A DNA stretch of 64,000 nucleotides from Phanerochaete sordida (Eukaryota; Basidiomycota; Agaricomycetes; Polyporales; Phanerochaetaceae). The position numbers and the translations under genes are program-made. Position 1 is the stretch's first letter. Every line of letters begins with the position of its first letter. Below, piece by piece: positions 20,701 through 31,949 of the stretch. The stretch spans positions 161,161 through 225,160 of the forward strand of contig BPQB01000054.1 in NCBI GenBank assembly GCA_019973155.2, in the 5' to 3' direction. Under the pieces are notes generated by a model, which did not search any database, was not told the origin of the DNA, and was given only the letters and a program-made list of their open reading frames with translations.

Positions 20701-21785
20701 CTTGCACCCTACGCCAGCCTCTGGCTACGAGCCCTCGAGTAGCTGAAACATACATAATGTCTCGTAGTTCTACCTTCATCGTCACGGTCTGTGGAATTGC
20801 GCGTACAAAATGGAATCAGAACCGTATATAACGTTGTCGCGACCGCTTGCGCGCTAGGCACAGAAACGCGCGTACCTCAACGCGGTGGTCCGACGGCTCG
20901 CCGCCCACGGCTCGGTAGCACGCCGAGCGCGACCGCCAGACCGACGCTTACCACATCGGGCAATACGGCAACGCCACGAGAACGCCACAACGCTAGTGGG
21001 CGTTCGTGCCCCTGGCGACGCCGCGCGCCCTCCCCCGGCCGGATCCCGAAGATACGCACCGCGCGCATCGATCGGGCATGTCCACATGATACTAGCGTCG
21101 GCGCGGACGGCCGCCGGGTCCGTTTGGACCGCTAGTTCGTGACCCAGACTCACCGCCTTGATATTCCCCGGATTTCCCAGATAGGTATTCGCCTCGACGG
21201 ATATTCCCTTATTCCTTTCTCTTCCCGTTTTGGCAGGTCTTGTAGTACGTTCTCCTGTATATAAGGGCCCCCCAGGCGTTGCAGAATTCAGGTTACGTTC
21301 CCCCCTCCACGCACAGGCGTTGTGCGTTGTTCGTCTGCGCTCGCGTCCCCTTCGCTTCGACTTACAGTTCACCGCGTTTCTCCTGTGTCGCGTTCGCTGT
21401 CTACGGCGTGTAGCAGCTTCGCACTAGACCTCTCTCGACCTCGTCTCACTCGCGCACTCGCTGCGCATCGTCGCGTTTTGCTAACTCGTTCTTATTTGTG
21501 TTTTAGGTACAGCTGCTGCGCTCGCTCGCGGCGGCTTCGAACTCGTTCCGCGCATCTCGCGGCCGCTCCGCGCACCTTCGGCTTCGCTTCGCAGGCCCTT
21601 CGTGCACCTTCGCGTCGCCTCACGCGCACCTCGCGCGCCTTCGTTCGACCACCTCGGCTCGCACTCGAGCACCCCGGACACTCCTCGCACATTCGACGTC
21701 CCGCCGCGCGCTCGCTCGCACCGCCCTCGCGACCTTCGTGGTTGTTTGTTAGGGTCGGCCCTCGCATAGTCCGCGGTTCGACGCA
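20701..21785. other. GC-rich intergenic sequence
   Basis: No gene is supported; the many long open frames are by-products of GC-rich, TC-skewed DNA (CGC/TCG runs at 21,520-21,740). A TATA-like TATAAGG occurs at about 21,258 with a TC-rich stretch behind it, resembling a leader region, but no coding start could be tied to it. Confidence 0.35.
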
Positions 21786-23437
21786 TCAACGTATCCGATG
21801 TCGGATATCCTCTGCATAAAGTCCTTCTGACTCTCTGTCATCAGCTCTGAGTCCTTCAGCGCCTTCATGCGTCGCTGGAACAGCCGTCGTCGGATCTCCT
21901 GGCAATGCAGACGTCTCCTCCAATGAACGTGCCTTCGCTTTCAGTCGCTCTATGCGCTTGGCAGGAAGTTGTTGAAGATAGCCTGACCTCTCGTCCTCGA
22001 GGAACGGCGAGATGTACTCCGCGTATTCATCATCATCGAGGGTCGGCGGTGTGTCGTTGATGGTTATTAGTGGACGTTTGGCGAGAAGGGAGAGAATGGT
22101 GCCGCAGTCGATCTGTGCGGTGTCATCACAAATGTCTGACTTATGATTGATAACACAGTGTCGCAGCAGCAAAACCCTTCGCTCGAGAGCCCAGGTGAGT
22201 TGTGTGCGGCGAAGCACCGAGCGCAGCAGCGCCCGCAGCCCCCGTTCGTCGAGCGCATTTCTTTCGCGCACAAAGAAGTCGAGCTGTTTGAAGTGTGCGG
22301 AGTCCGCAGCTTCTACGAAGCCATCGAAGGATGGGGGATCGCCATGTTCGGTGACGGCGAAGCTGGCAGTCAGACTGATCTTGCTGATAGTTGAAGCAGG
22401 TGCGTGTTCTGCCTCAGCGGGGGTGGACTGTGGACGCTTTAGGCATACTTGGGCCAGGAGCTGGACTTCGTCTGAGGCTTTGGTCGGCGAGAACCCCAGA
22501 TATACCCCGTCTGCCAAGGTAATCCATTGAGCGTCTTCCCACACAATGTAATGACAGTGTGCGCACCTGAGGCATGGCCATCAAAAGGCTCACTTCCCGA
22601 ACAGCGCAACGCCACGTCAGCTTTCTTGAAGCCATCGGGCACTGACGTAAGCAAGGAACTGAGAAGCGCGTTCCACTGGGGCTCCTGCGCGACAAGGCCC
22701 AGTCGAGGCACCACTGCGAGAAGATCCAAGGCAAGTCTTGCTTGAGCCGAGATTGGCATGTCTTTGCACTCCGATATCTCGCAATGCCAGAATGCTCTGG
22801 GCACCTTCCGTGGAATCCGTTGAGCTTGGATAGGTAAAGAGGGGTCGAGGAAGATGAGTTTGGAGAAGTAGCACTCTTGCAGGGTAGAAAAGCTATCGAC
22901 TACTCTTGCAAGGTCAGTAGTGCTCTTGAGCTTGGAACATGTGACGTCGATGACAGACAATCGTAGACTGTAGAAGGACGGGGGAATACGGGGAAGAGCA
23001 GCAAATGGGGGCCATCGGACTGGTATCGAATCTTCGTAGCCTTGCGTCTTTCTCCGTACTGCGCACCAGAGTTCCGTCTCGGGAAGGCGTGCCATCAATG
23101 AACGTAGGTGGTGAAGCCAGGGATTGGGGAGAGGAGGAAACTCGTGCAGGGCTCTGATCCATTTGATAGCTCCTTTGAGAGACGAGGTCTTGTACCGAGG
23201 GCTATTGACAATATTCTCTAGAAAATGTAGGTCAGAAGCATTTGTCAGTGATATATCTTGAAAGAGTCCTGGACGGATGCATTCTGCCCAGTGTTTGCAC
23301 ACAAGACTTGGCGCGACAAGCTCATGTTTCCACCACCTCCAGTAGCCCTCTTCGTGTTGAGATACAATGATTCTGAAGTAGCTCAGGATCAATGCAATGG
23401 TCTCGGATGGGAAGTGGGCTTTAGTGAGCGGGTGCAT
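21786..23437 (-). pseudogene. F-box-like domain protein 2, frameshifted
   Basis: Same family as gene 1. The N-terminal F-box region contains FPSETIALILSYF, then LVAPSLVCKHWAECIRPGLF. Homology runs without a break from 23437 to 21786, but the frame changes at about 22,536-22,541: upstream reads ...TLCGKTLNG, whereas paralogs continue in the frame encoding EDAQ.. (GEDAQWITLADG here). One base, probably a G in GGGGAAGAC, is missing. The C-terminal half (LTASFAVTEHGDPPSFDGF, DDEYAEYISPFLEDE) is otherwise intact. It is either a young pseudogene or an assembly error at a homopolymer. Confidence 0.8.
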
Positions 23438-23689
23438 TCAGAATCGAGAGTAGCGAGGTCGGTGACGCTTGAGCTTGGTTGAGGTGAGAGGGATGACGGT
23501 AGTGGTGGTGGCGGAAGGCCAATGCGAGGCCGGCGAGCCTCGTCCCACCCACACATACCCGGATTCCTAGTACAGCGTGCAAAGCCCGCGCCCCCCTCCT
23601 CGCCTCGTGCGCGAAGCTCTCCTTCTCGCCTCGTGTAAAAAAGCCTCCGGTGCGCTCTCAGTCCGGTCCGCCTCCACTGCGCAAGCACG

Positions 23690-24196
23690 TCATATCAGCA
23701 CGTACGAGGAGAGTTCTGTCCAGTGAACATGTATGTGACGTGACAGATATTGAATTAAGTCCAAGTCGATGTGAGGCACCGGAAATTTAACTTTGATATG
23801 CGCCCCACCTCATGGCTCGCTGCTCTGGAGCTATACCCTGTGATCATTAACAAGAGATCCGTCCACTCCGGTGAGGAGACGAATCAACAAAACAAAGAAA
23901 CTTTTCTTCTCATTTTCTGCTGGTAATTCGAACGCCCCAAATTGGACACCAAAACATGGGGAAAAGGGAGTCAAACAAAAGGTATCGTTACAGACCGCCA
24001 GATGCCGTCCGATGAAGCCCACATTGCCACCATATCGGAATGCTGTGGTCTCCTTGTTCTGCCCTGCTCCCATCGCACCATCTGCGGTGAATCGCCGCTC
24101 ATGAAGATCTCCCGACCTACCGTAGTAGCCCGCGAGAATACTCCCTAATTCCAATATCGCCTAAGCAGCCCAAGATATGTTGAGAGCAAGATATCA
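23690..24196. other. Unassigned sequence upstream of F-box 2
   Basis: Follows the conserved F-box promoter block. It contains a minus-strand open frame of 107 codons (24154-23831) with no recognised motif and no supporting neighbour. I see nothing I can name. Confidence 0.3.
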
Positions 24197-24848
24197 TTAG
24201 GCGTGTGTGGTGGAGTATGATACAAAAACATCCGGCACGCTGGACAACGGCACGAACGCGCGATCAAGCGCAATACTCGCAGTGGGGTAGGTCAATTTAG
24301 AGCCTTGAGGGGTGGTAGTAGTATGCACGGTGTGCGCTATACCTCGTGTAGCTGCCTGCGCTAGGCGTGGCCCCTGATCACGTGTCACACGGCTGCTAAT
24401 TCGACGATATCGAAGTCGAAGTCGAGAATGCGCAGCCCTGTCTCTCGGCCTCTCGGCTTGAGGATCAGCACACGTCTGCGTCGCATGGACGCTAAGCTGT
24501 GGGCAGCAGCAGGCCTGTCGGGCCGTCCTTCGAGCCACGCCCCAAAATGAGTCAGTATAGCACGGCAAGGCACAGCAGCGCTTTGCGCCGCCGGCGTGTG
24601 CATTCTGCGAGCGAGGCAAGCGGCGCCGCACACGAGTCGTCCGGGCGGTGCCCACGCCAGATGTCGCAACATCCTCGCCCCCGCACTCAACGTCTGCAAC
24701 CTTTAGGTCCAGCGTGTCGGGCGCGGCATTGGAACGTGGCCCACCCACCGTGGGCTCGATCGAATTTCCATGTGCTGCGGCGGCTGGAGAGGGCGGCTCG
24801 GGCTGGATGATGTCTGCCAGTGGGCCAAGTGCGGACATTGTTCGCTCT
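24197..24848 (-). pseudogene. Gene W, 3' part: hypothetical protein disrupted by a DNA transposon
   Basis: A long minus-strand open frame continues, across the transposon at 24857-26588, into a frame on the far side (26597 to about 26746). With the element and one target duplication removed, the reading passes from a segment containing RGDGMIPPARDAQAQGYA directly into ERTMSALGPLADIIQPEPP. A TLDLKVADVE motif resembles one in the fragment at 6.8-7.4 kb. Low complexity in places; no family recognised. Confidence 0.35.
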
Positions 24849-24856
24849 GCATAACC
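24849..24856. repeat. Target-site duplication, left copy (GCATAACC)
   Basis: Identical to 26589-26596 on the other side of the transposon. Confidence 0.9.
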
Positions 24857-26588
24857 AGGACCCCTGAATATCGGACGCAAGGCCTGATCCTGGTCTGGAC
24901 ATAATTAGCACCAAAGGCCAGATACAATCCGGATAAAATCCACGCGCTTTGGCAGCACGGCCTGATTGACGATCCGGATAAAACAGGTCTAGGTCTGATA
25001 CCAGTCCGGATAAAACAACGGGCGCCTGTGCGGGGGGTAACTAGAAATGGGCCACACGGCGTGCTTTTGGGAGTCGGTGGCCTTTGGCGGCCCCAGCGTC
25101 GTGTTCGAAGCTTTATATTATTTCTGCATGACCTGCGAGTCTTCATACCACCTCTTACTTGTGTAGTCATCCTCTGCCTATCGAACATGTCTTCATCTAT
25201 GCCTATCGACGTTGACGAGGAAATCACCCTTGCAGCGACATTTGGCTGGTGCGAAACCGACTGGATTGGCCAAGTAACAGCATACCCTGCCTCTGAAAAC
25301 GACACACCGCGCGCAGTTCTAGCCGGGCGCATGCTCGCTCTCTCCCTACCCGCTGAACTCGCGAGAATGATTCCCGACCCCTCCACATCCGTATCCGATT
25401 TACTACACTGCAAGTTACCGACGCAATCGGCCGCACTCGTACTCGAGAACGTGACCGAGTGTTTCTGCAACGATGAGCTGGTCAGCACAACCACAACCGA
25501 GCAGCTCAAATATAGAACACTACTGGCACCTGCTGTGTTTATCAAGAAACTCGACCAAGCCTTCGGCCAGGCTTGGTTCGATGGAGCGCGCTCCCTAGTC
25601 GACCATCGGTATAAACACTCTCGGCTCCCCTGTATATTATCAAGTACTGGACAGAGATGGACCGCGTTCCTGGCGGGCACGCAAAGTGGCAAGCAAGTGA
25701 GCAATGGCTTGCATTGCACGGCCATCGCGAGACGACGTCGACGGCAGACCAAGCACGCGATGTGATGTACTCACTAGGATGGGATGCAGGCCTTCGTGTT
25801 TTGGGAGCCCTCTCGACTGTGGATACACTGCGCACTTTGCTGCCAGATGACATGCTCGACGACGAACTCATCAATATGGGAATGGCCTACTCGAATCCAG
25901 CGCGATCCTCTGCTCTCTGGAACGGCTGCCACGGCGCCGCGTTCGTTCTCCGGCCGCCTTCAGCATACCTACAACGCAAAACTCGGTGACCGCAAGCCTG
26001 GGCAAGTCTTCGACAAGTACAAGGCTTTAATATACGAAGGGAAACGTACGCACCTCTCGCTGCCCTGCAAGTCTTCTCGTTCAGGCACCTGTCATCGGAT
26101 AACTTCCTGCGAACACTTCCTGGGGAGCAGTCACTCAGCTCCGAGGGGCGATATCTCCAGCTTAATGACAGTACAGGGAAGATATTCCTCGAACTCAATG
26201 TGCCATCTGCGTTATCGTCCATCACTGATGCACTCAAGGAACTTGCTGCCGCTCGGAAACGCAGCAAGAAAACCGGAGGTGGAGATGAAGGGATCTCTTG
26301 AAGTGATGGAGAGAAGGTGTGCGCTCTAGATGTAAATATTGTACAACCTATTCGTGTCCTACACCCGAAGCCAGAGCGAATACATGAGTGTCGAGGACCC
26401 TGACACCAAACAATTAGACCCGGATAATATGCGTGAGAGCAAAGGCCTGATACCTTGTCCGGATAAAACGGTCGTAGGCCTGCCACAGTCCGGATAAAAC
26501 GAGCCAAAGCGCGACGTCCTTGTCCGCCGGTTTTTGGCCAAATCCGGGCGCTTTGAATCAGGCCTTGCGTCTCATATTCAGGGGTCCT
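24857..26588. mobile_element. 1732-bp DNA transposon with perfect TIRs and 8-bp target duplication
   Basis: The ends are perfect inverted repeats over AGGACCCCTGAATAT, with similarity continuing through GACGCAAGGCCTGAT. GCATAACC flanks it directly at 24849-24856 and 26589-26596 (8 bp; the preceding T makes 9 possible). Subterminal regions repeat TCCGGATAAAA several times on both sides (24,930-25,020 and 26,455-26,505). It carries a decayed gene (25187-26302). An 8-bp duplication fits hAT or KDZ/Zisupton-type elements. No transposase catalytic domain was found, so it is probably non-autonomous. Confidence 0.85.
25187..26302 (+). pseudogene. Transposon-borne gene with Ulp1-like N-terminal segment, decayed
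   Basis: The start MSSSMPIDVDEE lies ~75 bp after a TATA-like TTATATT. A clean frame runs ~140 codons to about 25,610. The frame then changes, possibly over an intron, to one containing GWDAGLRVLGALST and LLPDDMLDDELIN, similar to the WLND-type entry segment of Ulp1/C48 SUMO peptidases carried by many fungal transposons. A third frame (GDRKPGQVFDKYKALIYEG) and a fourth (FSFRHLSSDNFLRTLPGEQ to a stop at 26302) follow. The last two look like the C-terminal region of a protein, and the catalytic His-Asp-Cys part is absent. At least one frameshift is not explained by an intron. The Ulp1 assignment is tentative. Confidence 0.5.
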
Positions 26589-26596
26589 GCATAACC
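26589..26596. repeat. Target-site duplication, right copy (GCATAACC)
   Basis: Identical to 24849-24856 on the other side of the transposon. Confidence 0.9.
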
Positions 26597-27444
26597 CTGG
26601 GCTTGCGCATCGCGCGCCGGCGGTATCATCCCGTCGCCCCTCGTGGCGCGCACATGCTCTCGACCTCGTTTCCAGCCCGAGGACGGGCTCTGGCCCCGAC
26701 GTGGAACTGGTCGCTGCCACTGCAGCCGGCACACATGACAGCTCACTAGCGCGTAGCATGTCTCGCGGTCTGCTCATGCGCTCGCGCGCGCAGTCCTAAT
26801 GCCAAGGACACTCTGAAGATGGCCGCGCTGACGCAAATGACCCTTCGTAAAGCAATGAAGAACGGGCTGGAACTGCGAAAGGGGCGTAGACACACCACTG
26901 CTGCGACGAAGACTGAGGCTTCGGGGCACATCGAGGTGGCAGACAGAAAGAGAAGGGGGAAATTAGGAGGATCGCGTTCCCTGGAGACATTATTTGGGAT
27001 CAGGAAAATGGCCGGGGCGTTGCAACGTCTATGGCCTGAGGCCGCTTCCGTGACCGCAGTAGATGTTGGGACGTGGGATACCCGGGTGCATGACCCGGGT
27101 GACCCAGGCGGTATATAAGCTAGGTGAAGTTAGACGGAATCCCCAGATCCGTAGACCTCTTGTTGAGCAATTGTATACAATCTTTACTTTCGGCCGATCT
27201 GCGTAATAATAAAGTAAAATAAACAGTAACCTTTGTCGGCTTACACCTTGTCATTACAAACAGGGCCTTGCAGGAGCGAAAACATCACTGGCTAGCTCGC
27301 CTGGTCGTAGAATACACCTTCGCGCGAGCGCCCAAGGGCAGCTCTGCCACTATCGCACGATCACCGCCGCCATCCTAGGACGGCCGTGTAGAGAACAGGT
27401 CTACAAGAGACTCGTCAGCGACATCCATACATATCGACAGGCAA
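26597..27444. other. Right flank of the transposon; promoter-like sequence
   Basis: Contains the 5' continuation of gene W on the minus strand (to about 26,750). At 27,080-27,116 ACCCGGGT palindromes occur twice, followed by TATATAAG. The stretch to about 27,270 is AT-richer. This could be an LTR-like or promoter fragment, but no terminal repeat partner was seen. Confidence 0.3.
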
Positions 27445-28361
27445 TTACACGCACCTAGATGTTTGCCGCGGGCGATGATGCGCAGCTAACATTCCATGGA
27501 AGATCGATCGTAGGAAGGTGCTGGTTACAGAGTATTGCTGCAGCCAGTGACCAGCGCGTTGAGGATCGCGGTCGTGCCACGGGACGGTGTACAGAGGATG
27601 ATGGCATTCGTAGCTCGTGACGTCCGTACCGCTGCCGGCCCCTGCGGTTGCTAGGGCGTGTACAGCGAAGAAGACGCGAGGTGACAGGACTGACATGGAG
27701 GTATTGCGAGGTATATTGCGCTGTGCTAACCCCGTACGGCCGATGCTAACGATGAGGAGTAGGTAGGGATTCGCGACCGATGACGGCGCCGTGGGATCGG
27801 ATGTGTCCCTGCTGTTCAGAGAACGAATAAGTAGCGTGCCGGCGAGCGCGATGCAGAAGGGCGCTTACAGTGAGTTGGCATGTTCACGCTGCCAATTGAG
27901 AGTCTCGCTGATCGCCATCGTATCGGGCTCATGATGTAACAGCTAAAGCGAGTGGAGACACGCAGCTCATGCGTAAAGATCGAAGGAGCGATCTCGATGG
28001 TCCGCAGCGGCCAATGCCAGTGAATTGATATAGCGTGCACGGACTGGTCTGTACACATCTCGCAGTCAAACGGCCTGCTCCGTCCAAGAAGGCTCCCCGT
28101 GCGCACAATATTGCCGCTTATGTACATAGTTACCGCTGGTACGGCCATCACGGGAGACCTGGGCTTGCTGCGGTGCCAAGATACGCTGACCGTCCGTGGT
28201 TGCCAGAGCTTAGAGCGTGTGTACTCCCGGTACGAGTCCAGCGACATTGGCGGAGCGGATGGGGGACAGACGGCACCGGAAGAGTCACTCACGTCAACGT
28301 AAGAGCTTTGCTTGGCGGACGGCGTGTCTTTGTGTTCGTCAACCAAACATGATCTTGACAC
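27445..28361 (-). CDS. Hypothetical minus-strand gene, uncertain exons
   Basis: A 181-codon frame from 28361 (contains SSYVDVSDSSGAVCPPSAPP and GRSRPFDCEMCTDQSVHAIS) is followed by a frame (about 27,805-27,530) containing VANPYLLLIVSIGRTGLAQ, then FFAVHALATAGAGSGTDVTSYE. The latter starts with a hydrophobic segment that could be a membrane anchor. A GTAAGC site at about 27,870 and a CAG at about 27,813 suggest an intron, but phases do not match. No family recognised; it may be a decayed gene. Confidence 0.35.
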
Positions 28362-29055
28362 TGCGCGAGCTCGTGCCCGACGAGCTGCGCCAAAGCCCTA
28401 CCAATATGGTCAGTCACGCATCACTAAACAGTGCAAATGTCACCGCACCGTGCAAGAACTTGATCGCGGTCCACTGTCGGTCCACAAAGTGCATCCGTGG
28501 GTTGGGTACGCGGTCACCGATAGGCTGTGCATCACGCTGCTTGTATGGCGTTACCGAACGGCACAGCATCTGAGAGCTGTCGAGCCATACGGTAGAATAA
28601 AAAGGCCAACAAAGGAGATGCACAGGCCCGCCGGGCCTGTACTGTAGCTGTACAGACTTCCGCTGAATCTACTTGGCTGGTCTTGTCTCGGCCGCGGTGA
28701 CTTGGAGACCCAGGCGCAAGTAACAGGGCCAGATTGCTAATAGGTTTTCCTCTGTGGTACGTGCGTCCTGCTGGAGTGGTCGTGGGGGCGGGAGAGAAAG
28801 AAAAATGACACGGAAGAACATACTGGAGCGTGGCACGCGGCAGCGGCTGTCATGCGCTTTGCGGAGTGGTAGACAAGGCGACGGTAGGCACGGCGTACAG
28901 CCCAAAGTAACGGCCGGACTCACCAGAGGCCCAGCAATGGAGGCAACTTTTTCGGGCGCGTCGACTGGATGGCGATGGTGGGCACTACGAACGGAATATA
29001 ATAGCCAGCGGGCCCAGGACACGAAGACGCGCGTGGGCGCCTTTTGTAGCGCGCG
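28362..29055. other. Unassigned sequence
   Basis: No gene supported on either strand; open frames are short and lack motifs. Confidence 0.3.
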
Positions 29056-29069
29056 CCACGTGAGCAATC

Positions 29070-30843
29070 TTTTTTTTTTTTTTTTTTCCATTCTCCAAAT
29101 TTTTGGGAGGGCCGTACAACTATAGGTACATGCAGCCCCTTCTCTACACATAATTTAAGTGTCCGTGCCGGGTACTCCCTGGTAACGCCCAGCAAAGCAG
29201 AGCGCGTCCAACGCAGAACTCCCTAGAGCCCTGGGGACAGCACGGTAACCGGGCCAACCGATTGAACCTACTCCGCCTCGCCAGATCGCCGCCTCTATTG
29301 GTTTTCCCTCACCCTAATCACCCAAGTCTGTAGGCCAAGTCATTTGTTTGCTACCCCCAGGCGTGCCGGTAATGATAGCAAGGAGAGCCCGTCACCGGCT
29401 CCCATGGAGGTACTCTGGCATTTAGGAGGGTCTGGGATAAATTATGTTTGTCCCCCCTAACGCAGAGCATCGTCCAAAGCGTTCCCAAAGTCATCCACAT
29501 CATTGGGAGGTTCAATTTCGTTGGATACGGCTTCGTCGGCTGTGCGTCTATATTGCTGGCCTCGAAAACCGAATTCACGTGCAAGAGCTTCCTCCTCCGC
29601 TAGCTCTAACGCGCCAAAGGCAGTAGTGTATGTCCCCACAACATGCCGGGAGTACCACTGGTTGAAGCGGCGCTCCAGTCTGTCAGGGTCATCGAACATG
29701 TCATACCAGTATTGATGTATTTCGCCTGGCGGTCGGCTACGATTCTGGACTGCACATGCAATACGCACGCGGTCCTCTTCGCGTTTTATCCAGGCTTCGC
29801 GTTCAAGCCGCCGACCCCGTGTATGGGCATTGGCTTTAAATATTGGCACCGAGGTAGCCGCATTTTTTCCCTCTGCAGCGTCTGTGGTAGCCTGTTTAAC
29901 AAGGTCGGACCATTCAAATGTCGCGACCATTGGATTGAGGCGTAGGAAATGGTAGACATCTTCCCATTCCTGACCCAAGACCTCTTTGCGATGGTCTAGC
30001 GATGCATTTGTGAGATTGGCAGCAGCGTTCCACTGTCCCTCGTATTCAAGGCGTAAGATCCATGATTCCCACACCTTGTGGTCATGTTGCAGGCGGTGGC
30101 GTAACTTTTCTGCAGCGAACCGGGCATGCCCAGGGATAGCGCGTGCTCGCCGCCAATATCCCCGTGTCCACCCTTTGCACATGTACAGAATATGATCTCG
30201 GGTCTCAAGAACCTCCCCAAGGCCGTCGTGTTTGCACCACCAGCAAGCTTGGGGGCCCTCCAGGTGGAATCTTTCGCGATATGCACCGATAGGTGCGTGT
30301 CCAGACATAAATCGTACAAGCCGTGCAAATTCTCTAGTTTTGCAGCCCGAATGGGCCAAGAACCAAGAGTTTGAGGTGTGTTTTATCTTCTCCAAATGGC
30401 CTCTAGTCTGTACCCCTGGTAATTGATTACCGCGGTACTTCACAGATTGCATGCGCTGTCGCCACACATTAATTTGTTTCAGTGTGATCTGTTGTTTTGC
30501 ATACGCAAATGATGTGATGGGAGGCTGCTCCTGATCACACCCTTCCTTTGCCAGCTCATCGACCTCATCATTGAGCTCAACGCCCACATGACTCGGGCAC
30601 CAGTGTAAAAATATTTCGTGTTCTGGGTCCGCCTGAAGGAATTCACGAACGGCCCGACAGGCAAGGATTGCACACATCTGTGAAGGTGCAACCTTAGGGT
30701 TTAAAATGCGTTGCAGCGCCCCTTTGTTATCAGCAAAGACATGGATCGCCTGAACATCGCCTGCTAAGGTGCACGCTTTGTAGAGGCCCATGCACAGGGC
30801 AGTCATTTCTGCATCGAAAGGTGTGACCTGCCCGCATCCAACA
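29070..30843 (-). mobile_element. 5'-truncated LINE (Tad1-like non-LTR retrotransposon)
   Basis: Minus-strand insertion ending in an 18-nt A tail (T run 29070-29087). The 14-bp sequence CCACGTGAGCAATC flanks it at 29056-29069 and 30844-30857, a perfect target-site duplication made by target-primed reverse transcription. Only the RNase H and C-terminal part of ORF2 plus ~370 bp of 3' UTR remain. Truncation falls inside the RNase H domain. Confidence 0.9.
29457..30843 (-). pseudogene. LINE ORF2 C-terminal fragment (RNase H and zinc-knuckle-like domain)
   Basis: The open frame spans the truncation point to a stop at 29457. The first in-frame Met is at 30806. The RNase H part shows VFADNKGALQRI and HWCPSHVGVELNDEVDELAK (active-site acidic residues); the first catalytic strand is mostly lost. 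Further on, CWWCKHDGLGEVLETRDHIL followed by a Cys is the C-C-H-C cluster typical of LINE C-termini. There are no internal stops, so truncation alone inactivates it. RNase H removes RNA from cDNA hybrids during retrotransposition. Confidence 0.88.
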
Positions 30844-31095
30844 CCACGTGAGCAATCGTCTGCCGCGCTACTCGAAGTTCGAACGTTAAACGTTACGCGT
30901 TACGTTCAAGCTCAAACGCTATGGCCTGATATTCAGGGGGCTGCGGTAATTAGGTACGTGTACATTCGTACACACCTAAGACTTGCTCATGCCGCTCCTA
31001 TAGTAGATGCCACGCATCCGACGCGTCCTTTCGTCACCCAGGGCCCAGCTAGGGCCAAACTCTCGAAATAAGATCCTGATCATCTTTTAGTAAGT

Positions 31096-31689
31096 TTGCT
31101 ACATATAATAGAGGTACTATGTCGCTTAATACGCCGCAGATGGTATCGTGCTATGTCTCCCATTCTTACGATTGATTTTTGGGGTCACACGTGCACTGGA
31201 AGAAGGGCGAGGCCTACGCGGAAGTCGCCCAGGTCCTCCACTGGCACACCCGCTGCTCTCCTCTCACTACCCATCTATCCCTGTATGTAGCCCTTCCTCC
31301 CTGCATTACTCCCTGTTTGCCTTACATTTATCGATTTGCTGGTTCGCCTGCGCTTCAAGCCAAGCCTAGACAGTTCGAACTTACTCCAAATCACCGAACA
31401 TGGGAACTGGCCCCCTCTGATGACCTTATAGCAGTTTTCATTCCACCTCTGACGCTCATGGTCTGCTTCGTATTGCCTATGATCTGCCTGGTTCTGTGGC
31501 TTGGCACCATCCTCAGTATCATTGCCGCCCGTGTCTTTCAATGCATTGTCGGTATGTACACGTTCACGAGCGCAAACTCTCCACGACGATGATTTCCATT
31601 CAGGGTATCGGAGAGTCGCAGAACACAAAGTCGTTAACATTTCCGGTGCCATCAAGCCCGCAATGAATAGCGTGAACACGGACCGCTGA
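31096..31689 (+). pseudogene. Membrane-protein family M, copy 1 (frameshifted)
   Basis: Homologous to M copy 2 (44945-45511). It starts with a segment matching RWYRIIYPILKID of copy 2, then shifts frame near 31,190 (the HWKKGEAYAEVAQ block lies in another frame) and again near 31,412. A hydrophobic stretch follows (LIAVFIPPLTLMVCFVLPMI and ILSIIAARVF), one or two membrane helices, then a GTATGT intron and a final exon ending NSVNTDR at 31689. At least two one-base losses relative to copy 2 make it a pseudogene. It lies upstream of hydrolase B in the same arrangement as copy 2 before hydrolase D. Confidence 0.6.
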
Positions 31690-31949
31690 AGTGTCACACT
31701 GCACGGCACCGTTGGAGGACCGCAGCGTTACAAATACACTACGCGGTAGGTTGATAATTTTGGTGGATGCTGTCCTATTCGCATACCTTGATCAAATTCC
31801 CAGTAACACAGCCGACGGTCGACTAGTAGCCCGGGCATACGCGGCGATAGGGCCTCAGCCTGGACGGGGCGCGTGCTCGTAGGAATGTAGATGTCACCCT
31901 CTGCTGTTCTTTCATTGCCACATCGCGCTTTGCGAGTCGGTGTTTTCTC

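Noticed and set aside
23831..24154. Mitochondrial or bacterial insertion suggested by different base composition
   Set aside because: Not AT-rich enough for fungal mitochondrial DNA, and no recognisable protein in any frame.
27060..27270. Solo LTR with TATATAAG promoter
   Set aside because: No TG..CA ends with matching target duplication could be located, and no second copy is in the window.
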